A stretch of DNA of 64,000 bases from Exiguobacterium antarcticum DSM 14480 (GTDB lineage Bacteria; Bacillota; Bacilli; Exiguobacteriales; Exiguobacteriaceae), in contig NZ_JMKS01000005.1 of NCBI RefSeq assembly GCF_000685865.1, forward strand, positions 310,001 to 374,000. The letters run 5' to 3'. Both the position numbers and the translations under genes were made by a program. The notes under the pieces were generated by a model, which saw only the letters and a program-made list of their open reading frames with translations, ran no database searches and had not been told where the DNA came from. Every line of letters starts with the position of its first letter. Positions within the stretch are counted from its first letter, which is position 1. Positions 1-9,809 of this stretch are shown here, piece by piece.

Positions 1-2594
1 AACAAGCATTACTTTCACCGGGGTATCCGGCTGTCGATGAAGAAGTGGACGGATTGACGATTGTTGCTGCGGTAAATCGTCAGGTCGAGGCGGAAGCGGC
101 TGTCAGAAAAGCTATCCAATTCGTACGGCAAAATGGATACCGCTTTAATGAAATTGCCTTTCTCGTGCGTCATCTCGAACCGTATGCGGATCATTTAGAA
201 CGGGCTTTCCAATTGTATGATATTCCGTACTTTCTGGACCAACGGGAATCGATGGTTCATCACCCGATCGTCGAACTAGTCCATGCGGTCCTCGAAATCG
301 TCATGACAGGTTATCGGGAGGAGTCTGTTTTTCGATTGCTAAAAACAGAACTGATTCCGCTGCCGGCAGAGGACGCGCGATTAGCTCTCGATCGATTAGA
401 AACCTTTGTGCTCGAACGAGGAATCAAAGGGTCGATGTGGAAAAAACCATGGCAACTCAAACGTCGTCTGGCGGATGAAGTCAGTTTGACGGATGATGAA
501 TTAAAAGAAGAACTCGAGTTGAACGAGTGGCGTCAATTTTTGATTGAAGCGATTGAACCCCTTGAAAAACGCTTTAAGGCTTCGAAGACGATGAGCGAAT
601 ATACGCGGGCCTTATACCGTTTTTTAGAAGAACATCAGCTGACGGATCGTTTGATGGTCTGGAAACAGCAGGCGCTCGAGGCAAATGAATTGAGTCAGGC
701 ACGGGAACATGATCAAGTGTATGAAGCGGTACTACACCTTTTTGAACAACTAGAAGCAGCAGCTCCTGAGACGGTTTTGTCTACTGAACTATTTGTTCAA
801 ATGGTTGAGACAGGACTTGAAAGTCTTCGTTTCTCGCTTGTTCCTCCGTCACTCGATCAAGTGATTGCAACGGACTATGTCCGAGGTCGTTTACAACAGG
901 TCAAGGTAGTCTTTTTACTTGGTGCAAACGATGGCTTGATTCCACTGGTGGAAGATCAATCGAAGCTGTTATCGGAAGGGGACCATGACTTTTTACATGA
1001 TCAAGGGATCCCGGTCGGAAAAGCATCACTTGACGTGTTTGATGACGAGTTGTATTACCTGTACCAAGGTGTAACGGCACCAAGCGAGTCCTTGCATATC
1101 AGCTATGCACTTGTTGACGAGGATGGAAAGGCACTTCAACCGGCCTCGATCGTCAAACAAATCAAACGTCAACTCCTGCAGGACCGTCCAGTAAAAACCT
1201 ATTTTGCGGAGGCCGGCGACCATGTACCGGATGATCAGCTACAGTTTGTGACGAGTCCAGACCGGGCAGCAGCTGCGACGGCAATTGAGTTAAGACGATT
1301 GCAACGTCGTTATCCGATTCAACAATCGTGGTTTGATGTCTACAATCTGTTGCTTGAGAACGGACGAGGGCGAGAACGGATGGCCCTGTTCTCGAGTGCG
1401 TTATTTTATCAGAATCAGGCAAAACCCTTGCCGGACGATTTAGCTCGGACCTTGTATGGGGACACGATCAAAGCGAGTGTTTCACGGTTTGAAACATACA
1501 ATGCGTGCTCCTATAAACATTTTGCTCGCTATGGATTACGGTTAAAGGAACGGAAATTGTATAAATTCGAAGCGCCAGACATCGGGAACCTGTTCCACGG
1601 GGCACTCAATGATCTATCGATGAACATCAAGGCGTCAGGGAAACACTGGCGTGAACTCGATGATGAGTCGTGTAGTACCCTCGCAAAAGAGGCCGTCGAA
1701 AAAGTGACACCAGAAATTCAAAATGCGATTTTAATGAGTTCGAACCGATTCGGATACATCAAGAAAAAGTTGACCGATGTCGTCGAACAAACCGCAAAAA
1801 TGCTTGTCAAACAAGCGGAACGGTCGGATTTCGAACCGGATTTATTTGAGATTAGTTTTGGGAATGCGATGTTTCCACCACTTCGGTTCACATTACCGGA
1901 TGGAACAGAAATTGAATTTACGGGTCGAATTGACCGAGTGGACCAAGCGACGATCGGCGATCAGCTGTACGTCCGGATCGTTGACTATAAGTCGAGTGCC
2001 AAAGAGTTGGACTTTGCTGAAATTTATTATGGATTGGCGATTCAGATGCTTTTGTATTTAAAAACCGTCGTCGAACAGTCCGAAGTTCTATTTGATCGAC
2101 AGGCCAAACCAGCCGGTGCCTTGTATTTCCATGTCAAAAATCCGATGTTACGTGGTGATTTGTCTGCTGATGAAACTGAGCGCAGTCGATTACTCCTCGA
2201 ATCGTATCAGATGCAAGGTGTCATCGTTGAAAACGATGAGGTGTTGCGTGCGATGGATCAGATTGCATACGATGAACGAAAAAAATCACCGCTTGTCAAA
2301 GTGACATTTACGAAAACGGGTCTTCATAAATCGCATACGAAAGGTGTCGTCAAGGAAGAAGAGTTGAATGCCTTGATGGATCATGCCTGGGATGAATTGA
2401 AAACGAGTAGCCAATCAATGTATGAGGGGGATATTGCAATTGATCCGTTTGATTATCAAGAACGGACACCGTGTACGTTTTGTGAATATCGCTCCGTCTG
2501 TCAGTTTGATGAGTCACTTGGAAATGACTACCGCCAACTGGACACGTTGTCGGAAAAAGAAGTCTTGGAACGGTTGAAGGAGGAGACAGAATGA
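1..2594 (+). CDS. addB: AddB, ATP-dependent helicase/nuclease subunit B (5' end cut by window)
   Basis: Subunit of the AddAB (RexAB) double-strand-break resection enzyme, the Firmicutes counterpart of RecBCD, acting with AddA. The reading frame is open from base 3, so the start lies outside the window. About 863 of the roughly 1150 residues usual for the family are visible. The C-terminal part shows the nuclease core: an acidic residue in FTGRIDRVD, then VRIVDYKSS. It also shows the iron-sulphur cysteines, one in NACSYKHF near 1506 and three in CTFCEYRSVC near 2470. The stop overlaps the addA start by 4 bp (ATGA), so the two are translationally coupled. Confidence 0.96.
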   Translation, partial: QALLSPGYPAVDEEVDGLTIVAAVNRQVEAEAAVRKAIQFVRQNGYRFNEIAFLVRHLEPYADHLERAFQLYDIPYFLDQRESMVHHPIVELVHAVLEIVMTGYREESVFRLLKTELIPLPAEDARLALDRLETFVLERGIKGSMWKKPWQLKRRLADEVSLTDDELKEELELNEWRQFLIEAIEPLEKRFKASKTMSEYTRALYRFLEEHQLTDRLMVWKQQALEANELSQAREHDQVYEAVLHLFEQLEAAAPETVLSTELFVQMVETGLESLRFSLVPPSLDQVIATDYVRGRLQQVKVVFLLGANDGLIPLVEDQSKLLSEGDHDFLHDQGIPVGKASLDVFDDELYYLYQGVTAPSESLHISYALVDEDGKALQPASIVKQIKRQLLQDRPVKTYFAEAGDHVPDDQLQFVTSPDRAAAATAIELRRLQRRYPIQQSWFDVYNLLLENGRGRERMALFSSALFYQNQAKPLPDDLARTLYGDTIKASVSRFETYNACSYKHFARYGLRLKERKLYKFEAPDIGNLFHGALNDLSMNIKASGKHWRELDDESCSTLAKEAVEKVTPEIQNAILMSSNRFGYIKKKLTDVVEQTAKMLVKQAERSDFEPDLFEISFGNAMFPPLRFTLPDGTEIEFTGRIDRVDQATIGDQLYVRIVDYKSSAKELDFAEIYYGLAIQMLLYLKTVVEQSEVLFDRQAKPAGALYFHVKNPMLRGDLSADETERSRLLLESYQMQGVIVENDEVLRAMDQIAYDERKKSPLVKVTFTKTGLHKSHTKGVVKEEELNALMDHAWDELKTSSQSMYEGDIAIDPFDYQERTPCTFCEYRSVCQFDESLGNDYRQLDTLSEKEVLERLKEETE

Positions 2595-5500
2595 GTGTGC
2601 AATGGACGGATGAACAGCAACAGGCGATTGATGCGAGGGGAGGACATATTTTAGTCTCTGCCGCTGCCGGTTCAGGAAAAACAGCTGTATTAGTGGAACG
2701 GTTGACACAACGTGTCATCAATCAAGATGATCCATTGACGGCAGACCGGATGCTTGTTGCAACATTTACGAATGCAGCCGCAAAAGAGATGAAAACCCGT
2801 GTCATCGAAGCGATCGAAGCAAAGATAAAACTAGCCCCGGACGACATTTATCTGAAAAAACAACGGCAAATGATGAACCGGGCTCAAATTACGACGATTC
2901 ATTCATTCTGTTTGTCCATCTTACGAGAAAACTATTACCGGATTGGTCTTGATCCTGCTTTTCGGATTGCTGAAGAAGCGGAGTTGTTATTGCTACAAGA
3001 TGACGTACTAGAAGAAGTGTTTGAGAGCTTCTACGCAGCGGCGGATCCCGCATTTTATGAACTGATTGATAGCTATACGTCAGATCGAGACGATCAAGCG
3101 ATGTTGACATTGATTTCGAATCTGTATCGTTTTTCCCGTTCACTTCCGGATCCTGAAGCCTTTTATGATCATTTGATTGCTCAGTACGATCAACCGATTG
3201 ATCCGGATGAATCCACGTTATTGACGCGATTGCTTGAACTCGAATGGGAACGTGTCGCGCCAGTCGTCAACCGGTATCTGGAACTGTCCTATCGTTTACG
3301 GCAATCGGGATACGATGAGATGGCTGAGATGCTGATGCAGGATGTAGCACCGATGCGACAAATCAACCCACAAACTGACCGGTGGACGACCATTGCCCTT
3401 GCCTTCCAAGCGGTCGAGTTCGGACGCTGGAAAGGTGTACGTGGAGATGAAGAGATGAAACTGTTTCAAGCAGAACGGACACGACTCGTCAGTGATTTGA
3501 AAAAAATGCGGGAGTTGTTCGTTGAAAAGGACGGAGTCGACTATCTAGAGGACTTACGTTCACAGCTGGGGCATGTCCAAATGATCGTTATGTTGGTCCG
3601 TCATTTTTCGACCGCTTATCTAGAAGCGAAACAACAGCGCGGAATCGTTGATTTTTCGGATCTTGAGCATTTTGCGTTAGCGATTTTGGAACAAGATGGG
3701 GAAGCGACCGATGTTGCCCGTTTGTTGCAAGAGCGTTTCGTTGAGGTATTGGTCGATGAATATCAAGACACAAACGAAGTACAAGAACGGATTTTAAAAC
3801 TCGTTTCGAAATCGGATGAGGCGACAGGTAATCTGTTTATGGTCGGTGACGTCAAACAGTCGATTTATAAATTCCGTCATGCTGAACCGGGGTTATTTCT
3901 CAATAAGTTTAAACGATTCCGACTAACCGATGTCGGGACACGAATTGATTTAACGAAAAATTTCCGGAGCCGTTTAGAAGTGTTGGACGGAACCAATCAT
4001 ATTTTCCGTCAGGTGATGGATGAAGCAGTTGGGGAAATTGATTACGACGAAGCGGCTCATTTACGATTGGGGAACCTGGGTTATGTCGAGTCGAACCAGG
4101 TAGAGCCAGAATTGTTGCTGGTTGATCAGACGGATACGAATAAAGAAGAACTCGAAGCACAAGTCATCGCAACACGAATCATTGAGATGGTAAACGATGA
4201 AAATCCGTATCTTGTATTCGATGCCAAACAAAAGCGATTCCGTAAATGCGAATACCGGGATATCGTTGTCCTCGTGCGTTCGAGAGGAAAACGGGTTCAG
4301 GCACTCGTCGATGTGTTTGAACAATATGAACTGCCGGTATACGCCGATACGACAGGTGGTTATTTCCAAGCAACTGAAATCCAAATCATGATGGCGTTAT
4401 TAAAAACGATTGATAACCCGTTACAAGACATCCCGCTAGCCGGTGTATTACGGTCGCCGATTTTTGGATTGACGGATCGGGATTTAGGGCGTATCCGTGC
4501 CAAATCGAAAGAGACTACTTTTTATGAAGCGGCAGTGTTGGTGGCGCAAGAGGAGACACCGCTAGGGTTACGGGTGGATGAAGCACTTACACGATTACAA
4601 CAATGGCGTACGGAAGCACGCGGCAAATCATTGGCGAGCCTGATTCGTTCCTTGTTCGATCAGACAGGGTACTTCGAGTATGTCGGTTGTCTGAACGGTG
4701 GACGAAGCCGGCAAGCGAACTTAAATGCGCTCTATGAACGGGCCAATCAGTATGAAGCATCCGGTTATCGGGGGTTATACCGATTTTTACGTTTGATCCA
4801 CCGTCTAGTGGAACGAGGGGAAGATTTTTCAGAAGCCCGTTCTTTAGGAGAAGATGAGGACGTGGTCCGAATCATGACGATTCACCAGTCAAAAGGGTTG
4901 GAGTTTCCTGTGACAATCGTCAGCCAGCTCGGAAAACAATTTAATAAACAAGATCAGATGCAAGCAATCCAATTACACAAAACGTATGGGATTGCCCTGG
5001 ATGCGATTGATCCAATTAAACGTCTTCGGTCCGGAACCTTGCTGAAAGAAGTCATTCGTCGCGAGATGGACCGTGAGATGAAGGCAGAAGAGATGCGGGT
5101 GTTATATGTCGCGATGACACGTGCTAAAGAAAAGTTGATCTTAGTAGGGGCAATCAAAGGACTGGAAGAGCAACTTTCGAAGTGGCAAGATCAACCGCTG
5201 GATGAGTTGCTTTTACCAGAAATCGATCGACGTAACGCCAAAACATATGCCGACTGGGTCGCACCAGCCGTCCTTCGGAAATTCATGTTAGACGAGCAGG
5301 AACAACAGTGGTCGCTCCGAATCATGACGCGAGATGACATTGCACCGTATCAAGAATTGACGAAAATGATTGATCAACTCGAGCATGTCCGAGCGCTCGA
5401 AAAAATTGATCATGTCGGGAACGAGCCGTTCAAACAACAAATCGAAGCGGCATTTGCCTATCAATATCCGTATCAAGTTGCTACTGATACGGCCGCCAAA

Positions 5501-6142
5501 CAAACCGTCACAGAGTTAAAGCGGACGGAACAGCTAGAACGGGCTGCATTTGAATCGACATACCGTCAATCGACCTATTACCGGACACCCCAATTTTTAG
5601 GTCCGACATTGACAGGGGCTGAACGGGGGACCGTTCTGCATTTAGCGATGCAGTTGTATGAAGCTGGTCGAACCATCGAAGATCAGATTGTTGACTGGGA
5701 ACGAACAGAACGGATTTCTGCTTTAGAAGCCGGTACGATGCGAGAAGCGATTCCGGAGCTCACGACGTTCCTGTCTTCAGCGATCGGACAGCTGTTTGAA
5801 CAACGCTTGGCGACAGGGGATGTTTACCGGGAACTGCCGTTTACGTATAAAATTGATTCGGCGCGTTTCCGGAAGGACTGGCATGGTCCGAGTGACCAGG
5901 CTGTCATGCAAGGAATCGTGGATTGTTTGATTCAGGACGGTGAGACTTATATCCTGTTGGATTATAAATCCGATCAAGTGTTTGAGGCGATTGATGGTCA
6001 GGATCAGCATGACTTGTTACGAGAACGGTATGCAACGCAGTTGAATCTGTACCAAGAAGCTTTGGAATCGATTTTAAAAATCACGATTTCCCAAAAATTG
6101 ATTTACGCTTTTGCACTCCATGAAGTGATTGAAATTCATTAA
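2591..6142 (+). CDS. addA: AddA, ATP-dependent helicase/nuclease subunit A
   Basis: Large UvrD-like 3'-5' helicase plus nuclease subunit of AddAB, working on broken DNA ends in the cytoplasm. Length is 1183 aa, close to the family's about 1200. Visible motifs are Walker A AAAGSGKTAVL near residue 25, the Walker B region VLVDEYQDTN, SF1 motifs QSKGLEF and VAMTRAKEKL, and a C-terminal nuclease motif ILLDYKSD. The ATG overlaps the addB stop by 4 bp. No sbcCD follows; a two-component pair comes next, after a hairpin. Confidence 0.98.
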   Translation: MSVQWTDEQQQAIDARGGHILVSAAAGSGKTAVLVERLTQRVINQDDPLTADRMLVATFTNAAAKEMKTRVIEAIEAKIKLAPDDIYLKKQRQMMNRAQITTIHSFCLSILRENYYRIGLDPAFRIAEEAELLLLQDDVLEEVFESFYAAADPAFYELIDSYTSDRDDQAMLTLISNLYRFSRSLPDPEAFYDHLIAQYDQPIDPDESTLLTRLLELEWERVAPVVNRYLELSYRLRQSGYDEMAEMLMQDVAPMRQINPQTDRWTTIALAFQAVEFGRWKGVRGDEEMKLFQAERTRLVSDLKKMRELFVEKDGVDYLEDLRSQLGHVQMIVMLVRHFSTAYLEAKQQRGIVDFSDLEHFALAILEQDGEATDVARLLQERFVEVLVDEYQDTNEVQERILKLVSKSDEATGNLFMVGDVKQSIYKFRHAEPGLFLNKFKRFRLTDVGTRIDLTKNFRSRLEVLDGTNHIFRQVMDEAVGEIDYDEAAHLRLGNLGYVESNQVEPELLLVDQTDTNKEELEAQVIATRIIEMVNDENPYLVFDAKQKRFRKCEYRDIVVLVRSRGKRVQALVDVFEQYELPVYADTTGGYFQATEIQIMMALLKTIDNPLQDIPLAGVLRSPIFGLTDRDLGRIRAKSKETTFYEAAVLVAQEETPLGLRVDEALTRLQQWRTEARGKSLASLIRSLFDQTGYFEYVGCLNGGRSRQANLNALYERANQYEASGYRGLYRFLRLIHRLVERGEDFSEARSLGEDEDVVRIMTIHQSKGLEFPVTIVSQLGKQFNKQDQMQAIQLHKTYGIALDAIDPIKRLRSGTLLKEVIRREMDREMKAEEMRVLYVAMTRAKEKLILVGAIKGLEEQLSKWQDQPLDELLLPEIDRRNAKTYADWVAPAVLRKFMLDEQEQQWSLRIMTRDDIAPYQELTKMIDQLEHVRALEKIDHVGNEPFKQQIEAAFAYQYPYQVATDTAAKQTVTELKRTEQLERAAFESTYRQSTYYRTPQFLGPTLTGAERGTVLHLAMQLYEAGRTIEDQIVDWERTERISALEAGTMREAIPELTTFLSSAIGQLFEQRLATGDVYRELPFTYKIDSARFRKDWHGPSDQAVMQGIVDCLIQDGETYILLDYKSDQVFEAIDGQDQHDLLRERYATQLNLYQEALESILKITISQKLIYAFALHEVIEIH

Positions 6143-6150
6143 GGGACCTA

Positions 6151-6206
6151 CGTCTAACGAATCGTTTCTGTCACTTATCCAGTGATCGGAGCTAGTTCGT
6201 TAGACG
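6151..6206 (+). terminator. Long inverted repeat downstream of addA
   Basis: An 11-bp perfect inverted repeat (6151-6161 with 6196-6206) encloses a second 5-bp stem (6171-6175 with 6181-6185), starting 9 bp after the addA stop. The sequence after it is T-rich but has no uninterrupted T run. It probably ends or attenuates the addBA transcript; it could instead be a small intergenic repeat. Confidence 0.45.
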
Positions 6207-6290
6207 ATTTTCATTTCTAAATATGAAAGAACTGTGTAAAATGAGAAGGTATGCAAAAAGATCAGTGATATTAATTAGGAGGGTTTATAG

Positions 6291-6668
6291 ATGGCACGTA
6301 TATTATTAGCAGAAGACGAAGATGTGTTACGTATGCTGGTATTAGATACATTGGAAGATGAAGGATACACAATCGATGAAGCGACGGATGGGGACGAAGC
6401 CTATCAGAAAATCATGAGTCAGCATTATGACTTGGTTTTACTGGATTACATGATGCCTGGCATGACAGGGATCGAAGTCATTGAAAAGGTCCGCCGTCAT
6501 CCGGATAAACAACACTTGAAAATCATGATGTTAACAGCAAAAAGTCAACAATCCGACCGCGAACGGGCAGAAGAAATCGGAGCCAATTACTTCTTTTCTA
6601 AACCGTTCAGTCCGTTGGAATTAATTGATGTCGTAGGAGGAATATTGAGTGATCATCCAGTGGATTAA
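6291..6668 (+). CDS. Stand-alone receiver (CheY-like) response regulator
   Basis: A 125-aa single REC domain with no output domain. It has the acidic pair in LLAEDED (residues 8-10), the phospho-acceptor Asp52 in LLDYMMPG, the Thr switch in MLTAK and the Lys in SKPFSP. A strong AGGAGG site precedes the ATG. Its 3' end overlaps the following kinase gene by 20 bp, so this is most likely its cognate receiver, passing phosphate to another protein or acting by protein-protein contact. The target is not evident here. Confidence 0.9.
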   Translation: MARILLAEDEDVLRMLVLDTLEDEGYTIDEATDGDEAYQKIMSQHYDLVLLDYMMPGMTGIEVIEKVRRHPDKQHLKIMMLTAKSQQSDRERAEEIGANYFFSKPFSPLELIDVVGGILSDHPVD

Positions 6669-9213
6669 TCGGAAAATCGGACGCCAGTTGATGGCATCCT
6701 TTTATATCGTGTTAACGACACTGATGATTTCTTCACTGATTGTTTATAATTATACCGATACGAAATTACAAGAAACACGACAAAAATTAGAAGATATCAG
6801 AGACCGGAGCGCACGTGCCGGCGCGCTGTGGGAAGAATGGCAAGACTTGCAATTCAATATGCGGGGATATGCCCTCATCGGTGATCGGGAAATTTATCAG
6901 AAGATGGTAGATCAACGAGCGACGATTGATGAACAAACACGTTGGTTCGAGGAAAATGCGATTTATACACAAGGCAAAGATTATGCACGTTCCTCACGTG
7001 AACTGTATGCCTATTATTTTGAATCGATTTTGCCGTTGATTGAATCCTACGTCGAAGCAAAGGAAACAGGCACCGTAGATGAATCCTTTTTACGCGGAAC
7101 GACGTTGACGTCGCTACCGCTTGGGAAAGAGTTGTTAGCAAGCGGACGAATTAAGCTAGACGGTGCTGGAAACATCGATGTCTTGTCTGAAATCAATAAA
7201 AGTGAGCTGGCGCTTGGTGGTTACCGAGAGTTTTTGGAAGAGTGGTCAGAAACGACGAGTGGTCAACTCGAACGAGAAATTCAGACGACACAATTGATCT
7301 GGTTATCGAATATCGTCGTTCTAGTCGGTGTCTTAATCTTCTTGATCTATCCGTTTATTCGACGCATTACGGCGGAACTGCTATCGCTCGTTAAAAATAG
7401 TGAACGTCTTGCGAGTGGAGAAGATGTCTCGCGCGTGAAAATACCGGATCGTACAGATGAGATTGGTATTTTGGCAGTATCGTTTAACCAGATGGCGAGT
7501 TCAATTTCAGATAACAAACAGCATTTGTTAGCAAAAAATGAAGAATTACAGGCGCAACAAGAAGAGTTACAGGCACAACAAGAAGAATTGCAGGCCCAGC
7601 AGCAAGAACTTGAGGAAGCGTTGGAACTGACGATGCGAAATGAACAACATCTCCAATATCGAAATGATTTGACGGAAACACTGGCAGCGCGAGAAGCATT
7701 GACGGCTTATCCAGAAATCATCGAGAAATTGGTCACAATCACTGATTCTGAAATTGGAGCGCTTGTATTCGTCGATGAAGGCGCCGCCTATTCAATCGTG
7801 ACACATGGCATGACGGAAGAATTATCCGAACAGTTATTAGGTGGCGATTTTTCTTTATTAAAACGAGCAGAATCACTAAAAAAAGCGGTTCATTCGTCGA
7901 AACAAGTTGCGAGTGACCATCCGTTACCATATCCATACTACATGTATGAGACGGCTGTGCCGATTCTTGATCCGGCGTCGGAAGAAATCATTGCCTTCAT
8001 CTATCTTGTCCGTTACCGTGATCAGTTTACGAACGAACAGATGCGTGACGTCATGTCATTTTCACGTCAATTGTCGCTTTCTTTGTTACGGATGCGGTTA
8101 TTTGATGAAATGAATCGGGAAAAAACCAAAACGGAGCGAATCCTCGATTCGATTCGAGAAGCAGTCATCTATATCGAACCGGGCAAACAGGAAGTGTTCG
8201 TGAACCGTCCCTTGTACGATTTGTTTCCAGAACTCCAACACGGAACGACGAAGACGGAAACCCTCCAAGGATGTCTGGATACGATCCGTGCTGTCGTCGA
8301 TGAACCTGAAACCTTCTCGCGTTATGTGGAAGGGGTCTTACAAGGAGAAGTTCCGAAAAATAGCCTTCAGTTTTCGATTCGCCAGCAAGTCGTATTCATT
8401 CATTTTTATGTAGAACCGATTGAAATTGATGGAATGCGAAAAGGGACGATGCTTGTATTACGTGACGTGACGAAGGAAACGGAGATGGATCGACTCAAAT
8501 CCGAGTTGGTCTCGACAGTGTCCCATGAATTGCGGACACCGTTATCGTCGATTTATGGTTTTACCGAATTGATGTTGAACCGGGATATCGATTTATCAAA
8601 ACAAGACCGGTATTTAAAGACGATTCATTCGGAAACGGAACGATTGGCGAATCTTGTCAATGACTTTCTAGATGTACAACGGATGGAATCAGGAACCCAG
8701 TCCTATCAAAAGAGACCGCTTGATTTACGTCCTTTATTGGAGGAAACGACCCAATTCTATGCGGCCTCAACGACGAAGCATACGATTACGTTCCGTTCAT
8801 TCAATGAGACGGGTCCATGGATTGAAGCGGATGAAGAGAAGATGAAACAACTGATGAATAATTTACTGAACAATGCCGTCAAATATTCACCGTCTGGTGG
8901 GACGATCGAAGTCGTGTTAACAGCCGATCAGCACCATGTCCAATTCACCGTACGCGATGAAGGAATCGGTATTCCGAAAACGGCTCTAGCGAAGTTGTTC
9001 GAAAAATTTTATCGGGTCGATAATTCGGATAGTCGAAAAATCGGAGGAACCGGTCTCGGACTTGCCATTTGTAAAGAAATCGTCGAAGGACATGATGGGG
9101 AAATATTAGTGGATTCGGTCGAACGGAAAGGTAGTCTCTTTACCGTAAAATTACCACAAATGGTCACTTCTCATTCCGCCGTTTCGGAAATGATTGATAT
9201 GTCAGGAAAATAA
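6649..9213 (+). CDS. Membrane sensor histidine kinase (CHASE3-HAMP-GAF-PAS-HisKA-HATPase)
   Basis: 854 aa. A first membrane helix (about 15-33) and an extracytoplasmic CHASE3-like helical domain lead to a second helix (about 214-238) and HAMP. Next come a Gln/Glu-rich coiled coil (about 294-330) with the heptad LQAQQEE repeated in tandem, a GAF-like region and a PAS-like region. The catalytic core has phospho-acceptor His626 in VSHELRTPL, an N box NNLLNNAVKYS near 740 and a G box DEGIGIP. The start is a GTG at 6649, about 10 bp after TAGGAGG, inside the end of the receiver gene. The signal sensed is unknown. Confidence 0.92.
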   Translation: MIIQWINRKIGRQLMASFYIVLTTLMISSLIVYNYTDTKLQETRQKLEDIRDRSARAGALWEEWQDLQFNMRGYALIGDREIYQKMVDQRATIDEQTRWFEENAIYTQGKDYARSSRELYAYYFESILPLIESYVEAKETGTVDESFLRGTTLTSLPLGKELLASGRIKLDGAGNIDVLSEINKSELALGGYREFLEEWSETTSGQLEREIQTTQLIWLSNIVVLVGVLIFLIYPFIRRITAELLSLVKNSERLASGEDVSRVKIPDRTDEIGILAVSFNQMASSISDNKQHLLAKNEELQAQQEELQAQQEELQAQQQELEEALELTMRNEQHLQYRNDLTETLAAREALTAYPEIIEKLVTITDSEIGALVFVDEGAAYSIVTHGMTEELSEQLLGGDFSLLKRAESLKKAVHSSKQVASDHPLPYPYYMYETAVPILDPASEEIIAFIYLVRYRDQFTNEQMRDVMSFSRQLSLSLLRMRLFDEMNREKTKTERILDSIREAVIYIEPGKQEVFVNRPLYDLFPELQHGTTKTETLQGCLDTIRAVVDEPETFSRYVEGVLQGEVPKNSLQFSIRQQVVFIHFYVEPIEIDGMRKGTMLVLRDVTKETEMDRLKSELVSTVSHELRTPLSSIYGFTELMLNRDIDLSKQDRYLKTIHSETERLANLVNDFLDVQRMESGTQSYQKRPLDLRPLLEETTQFYAASTTKHTITFRSFNETGPWIEADEEKMKQLMNNLLNNAVKYSPSGGTIEVVLTADQHHVQFTVRDEGIGIPKTALAKLFEKFYRVDNSDSRKIGGTGLGLAICKEIVEGHDGEILVDSVERKGSLFTVKLPQMVTSHSAVSEMIDMSGK

Positions 9214-9275
9214 CACTAGGTCTCATGCTGAAAATCAGCTACGATAAATAAGGAATGATAAAAGGGGGAACAAAA

Positions 9276-9656
9276 ATGCCGATTACTGCATTTGTATACA
9301 CACACGTCTTATTATGGGTTTTATTGTTGGTCACATTTTTTGTTGCGTTTTCGATGTATAAGAATGGTAAGAGTGCTGCTAAGGGCGTACACATGGCGTT
9401 TCGTTTGTTATTGCTGTTGACGTTCGCAACAGGTCTTTACCTGTACATCAAGATCATGGGAATGTCTGCTAATCCAGATGGCTTGTACCATGCAAAGATT
9501 ACAGCAGGAATTCTTGTTTTGATCTTTGGTGAGTTGACACTCGTTCGTCTGAAAAAAGGCAAAGCCTATTCTGGTTTCTTGCTTGGGTTTGCTGTCCTCG
9601 TTCTTGTGACGATTTTCCTTGGGTATTCGTTGCCATACGGTATGCAATTCTTTTAA
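9276..9656 (+). CDS. YisL/UPF0344-family small membrane protein
   Basis: A 126-aa integral membrane protein with four predicted helices: an N-terminal one (LLLVTFFVAFSMY), two central ones and a C-terminal VLVLVTIFLGYSL. It begins MPITAFVYTHVLLW, typical of the YisL family. The ATG at 9276 is chosen because AAAGGGGG lies just before it; an in-frame ATG at 9255 overlaps that ribosome site. Function is unknown in the family. A strong terminator follows, so it is monocistronic or the last gene after the kinase. Confidence 0.8.
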   Translation: MPITAFVYTHVLLWVLLLVTFFVAFSMYKNGKSAAKGVHMAFRLLLLLTFATGLYLYIKIMGMSANPDGLYHAKITAGILVLIFGELTLVRLKKGKAYSGFLLGFAVLVLVTIFLGYSLPYGMQFF

Positions 9657-9704
9657 ACGATACTGGGCTGTTGAATGAAGAGGTACGGATCGTTCGATTG
9701 ACTG

Positions 9705-9748
9705 AAATACACGTTTTGTCCATTTGCGACGAAACGTGTATTTTTTTT
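9705..9748 (+). terminator. Rho-independent terminator
   Basis: A 12-bp stem (9705-9716 with 9732-9743) is followed by a run of T. It terminates the YisL-family gene. Confidence 0.88.
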
Positions 9749-9809
9749 GGTTACAATTTGTTGTTATTTGGGAAAAGGGATATATTACGCAGTCGAGAGG
9801 GGAACGCTT

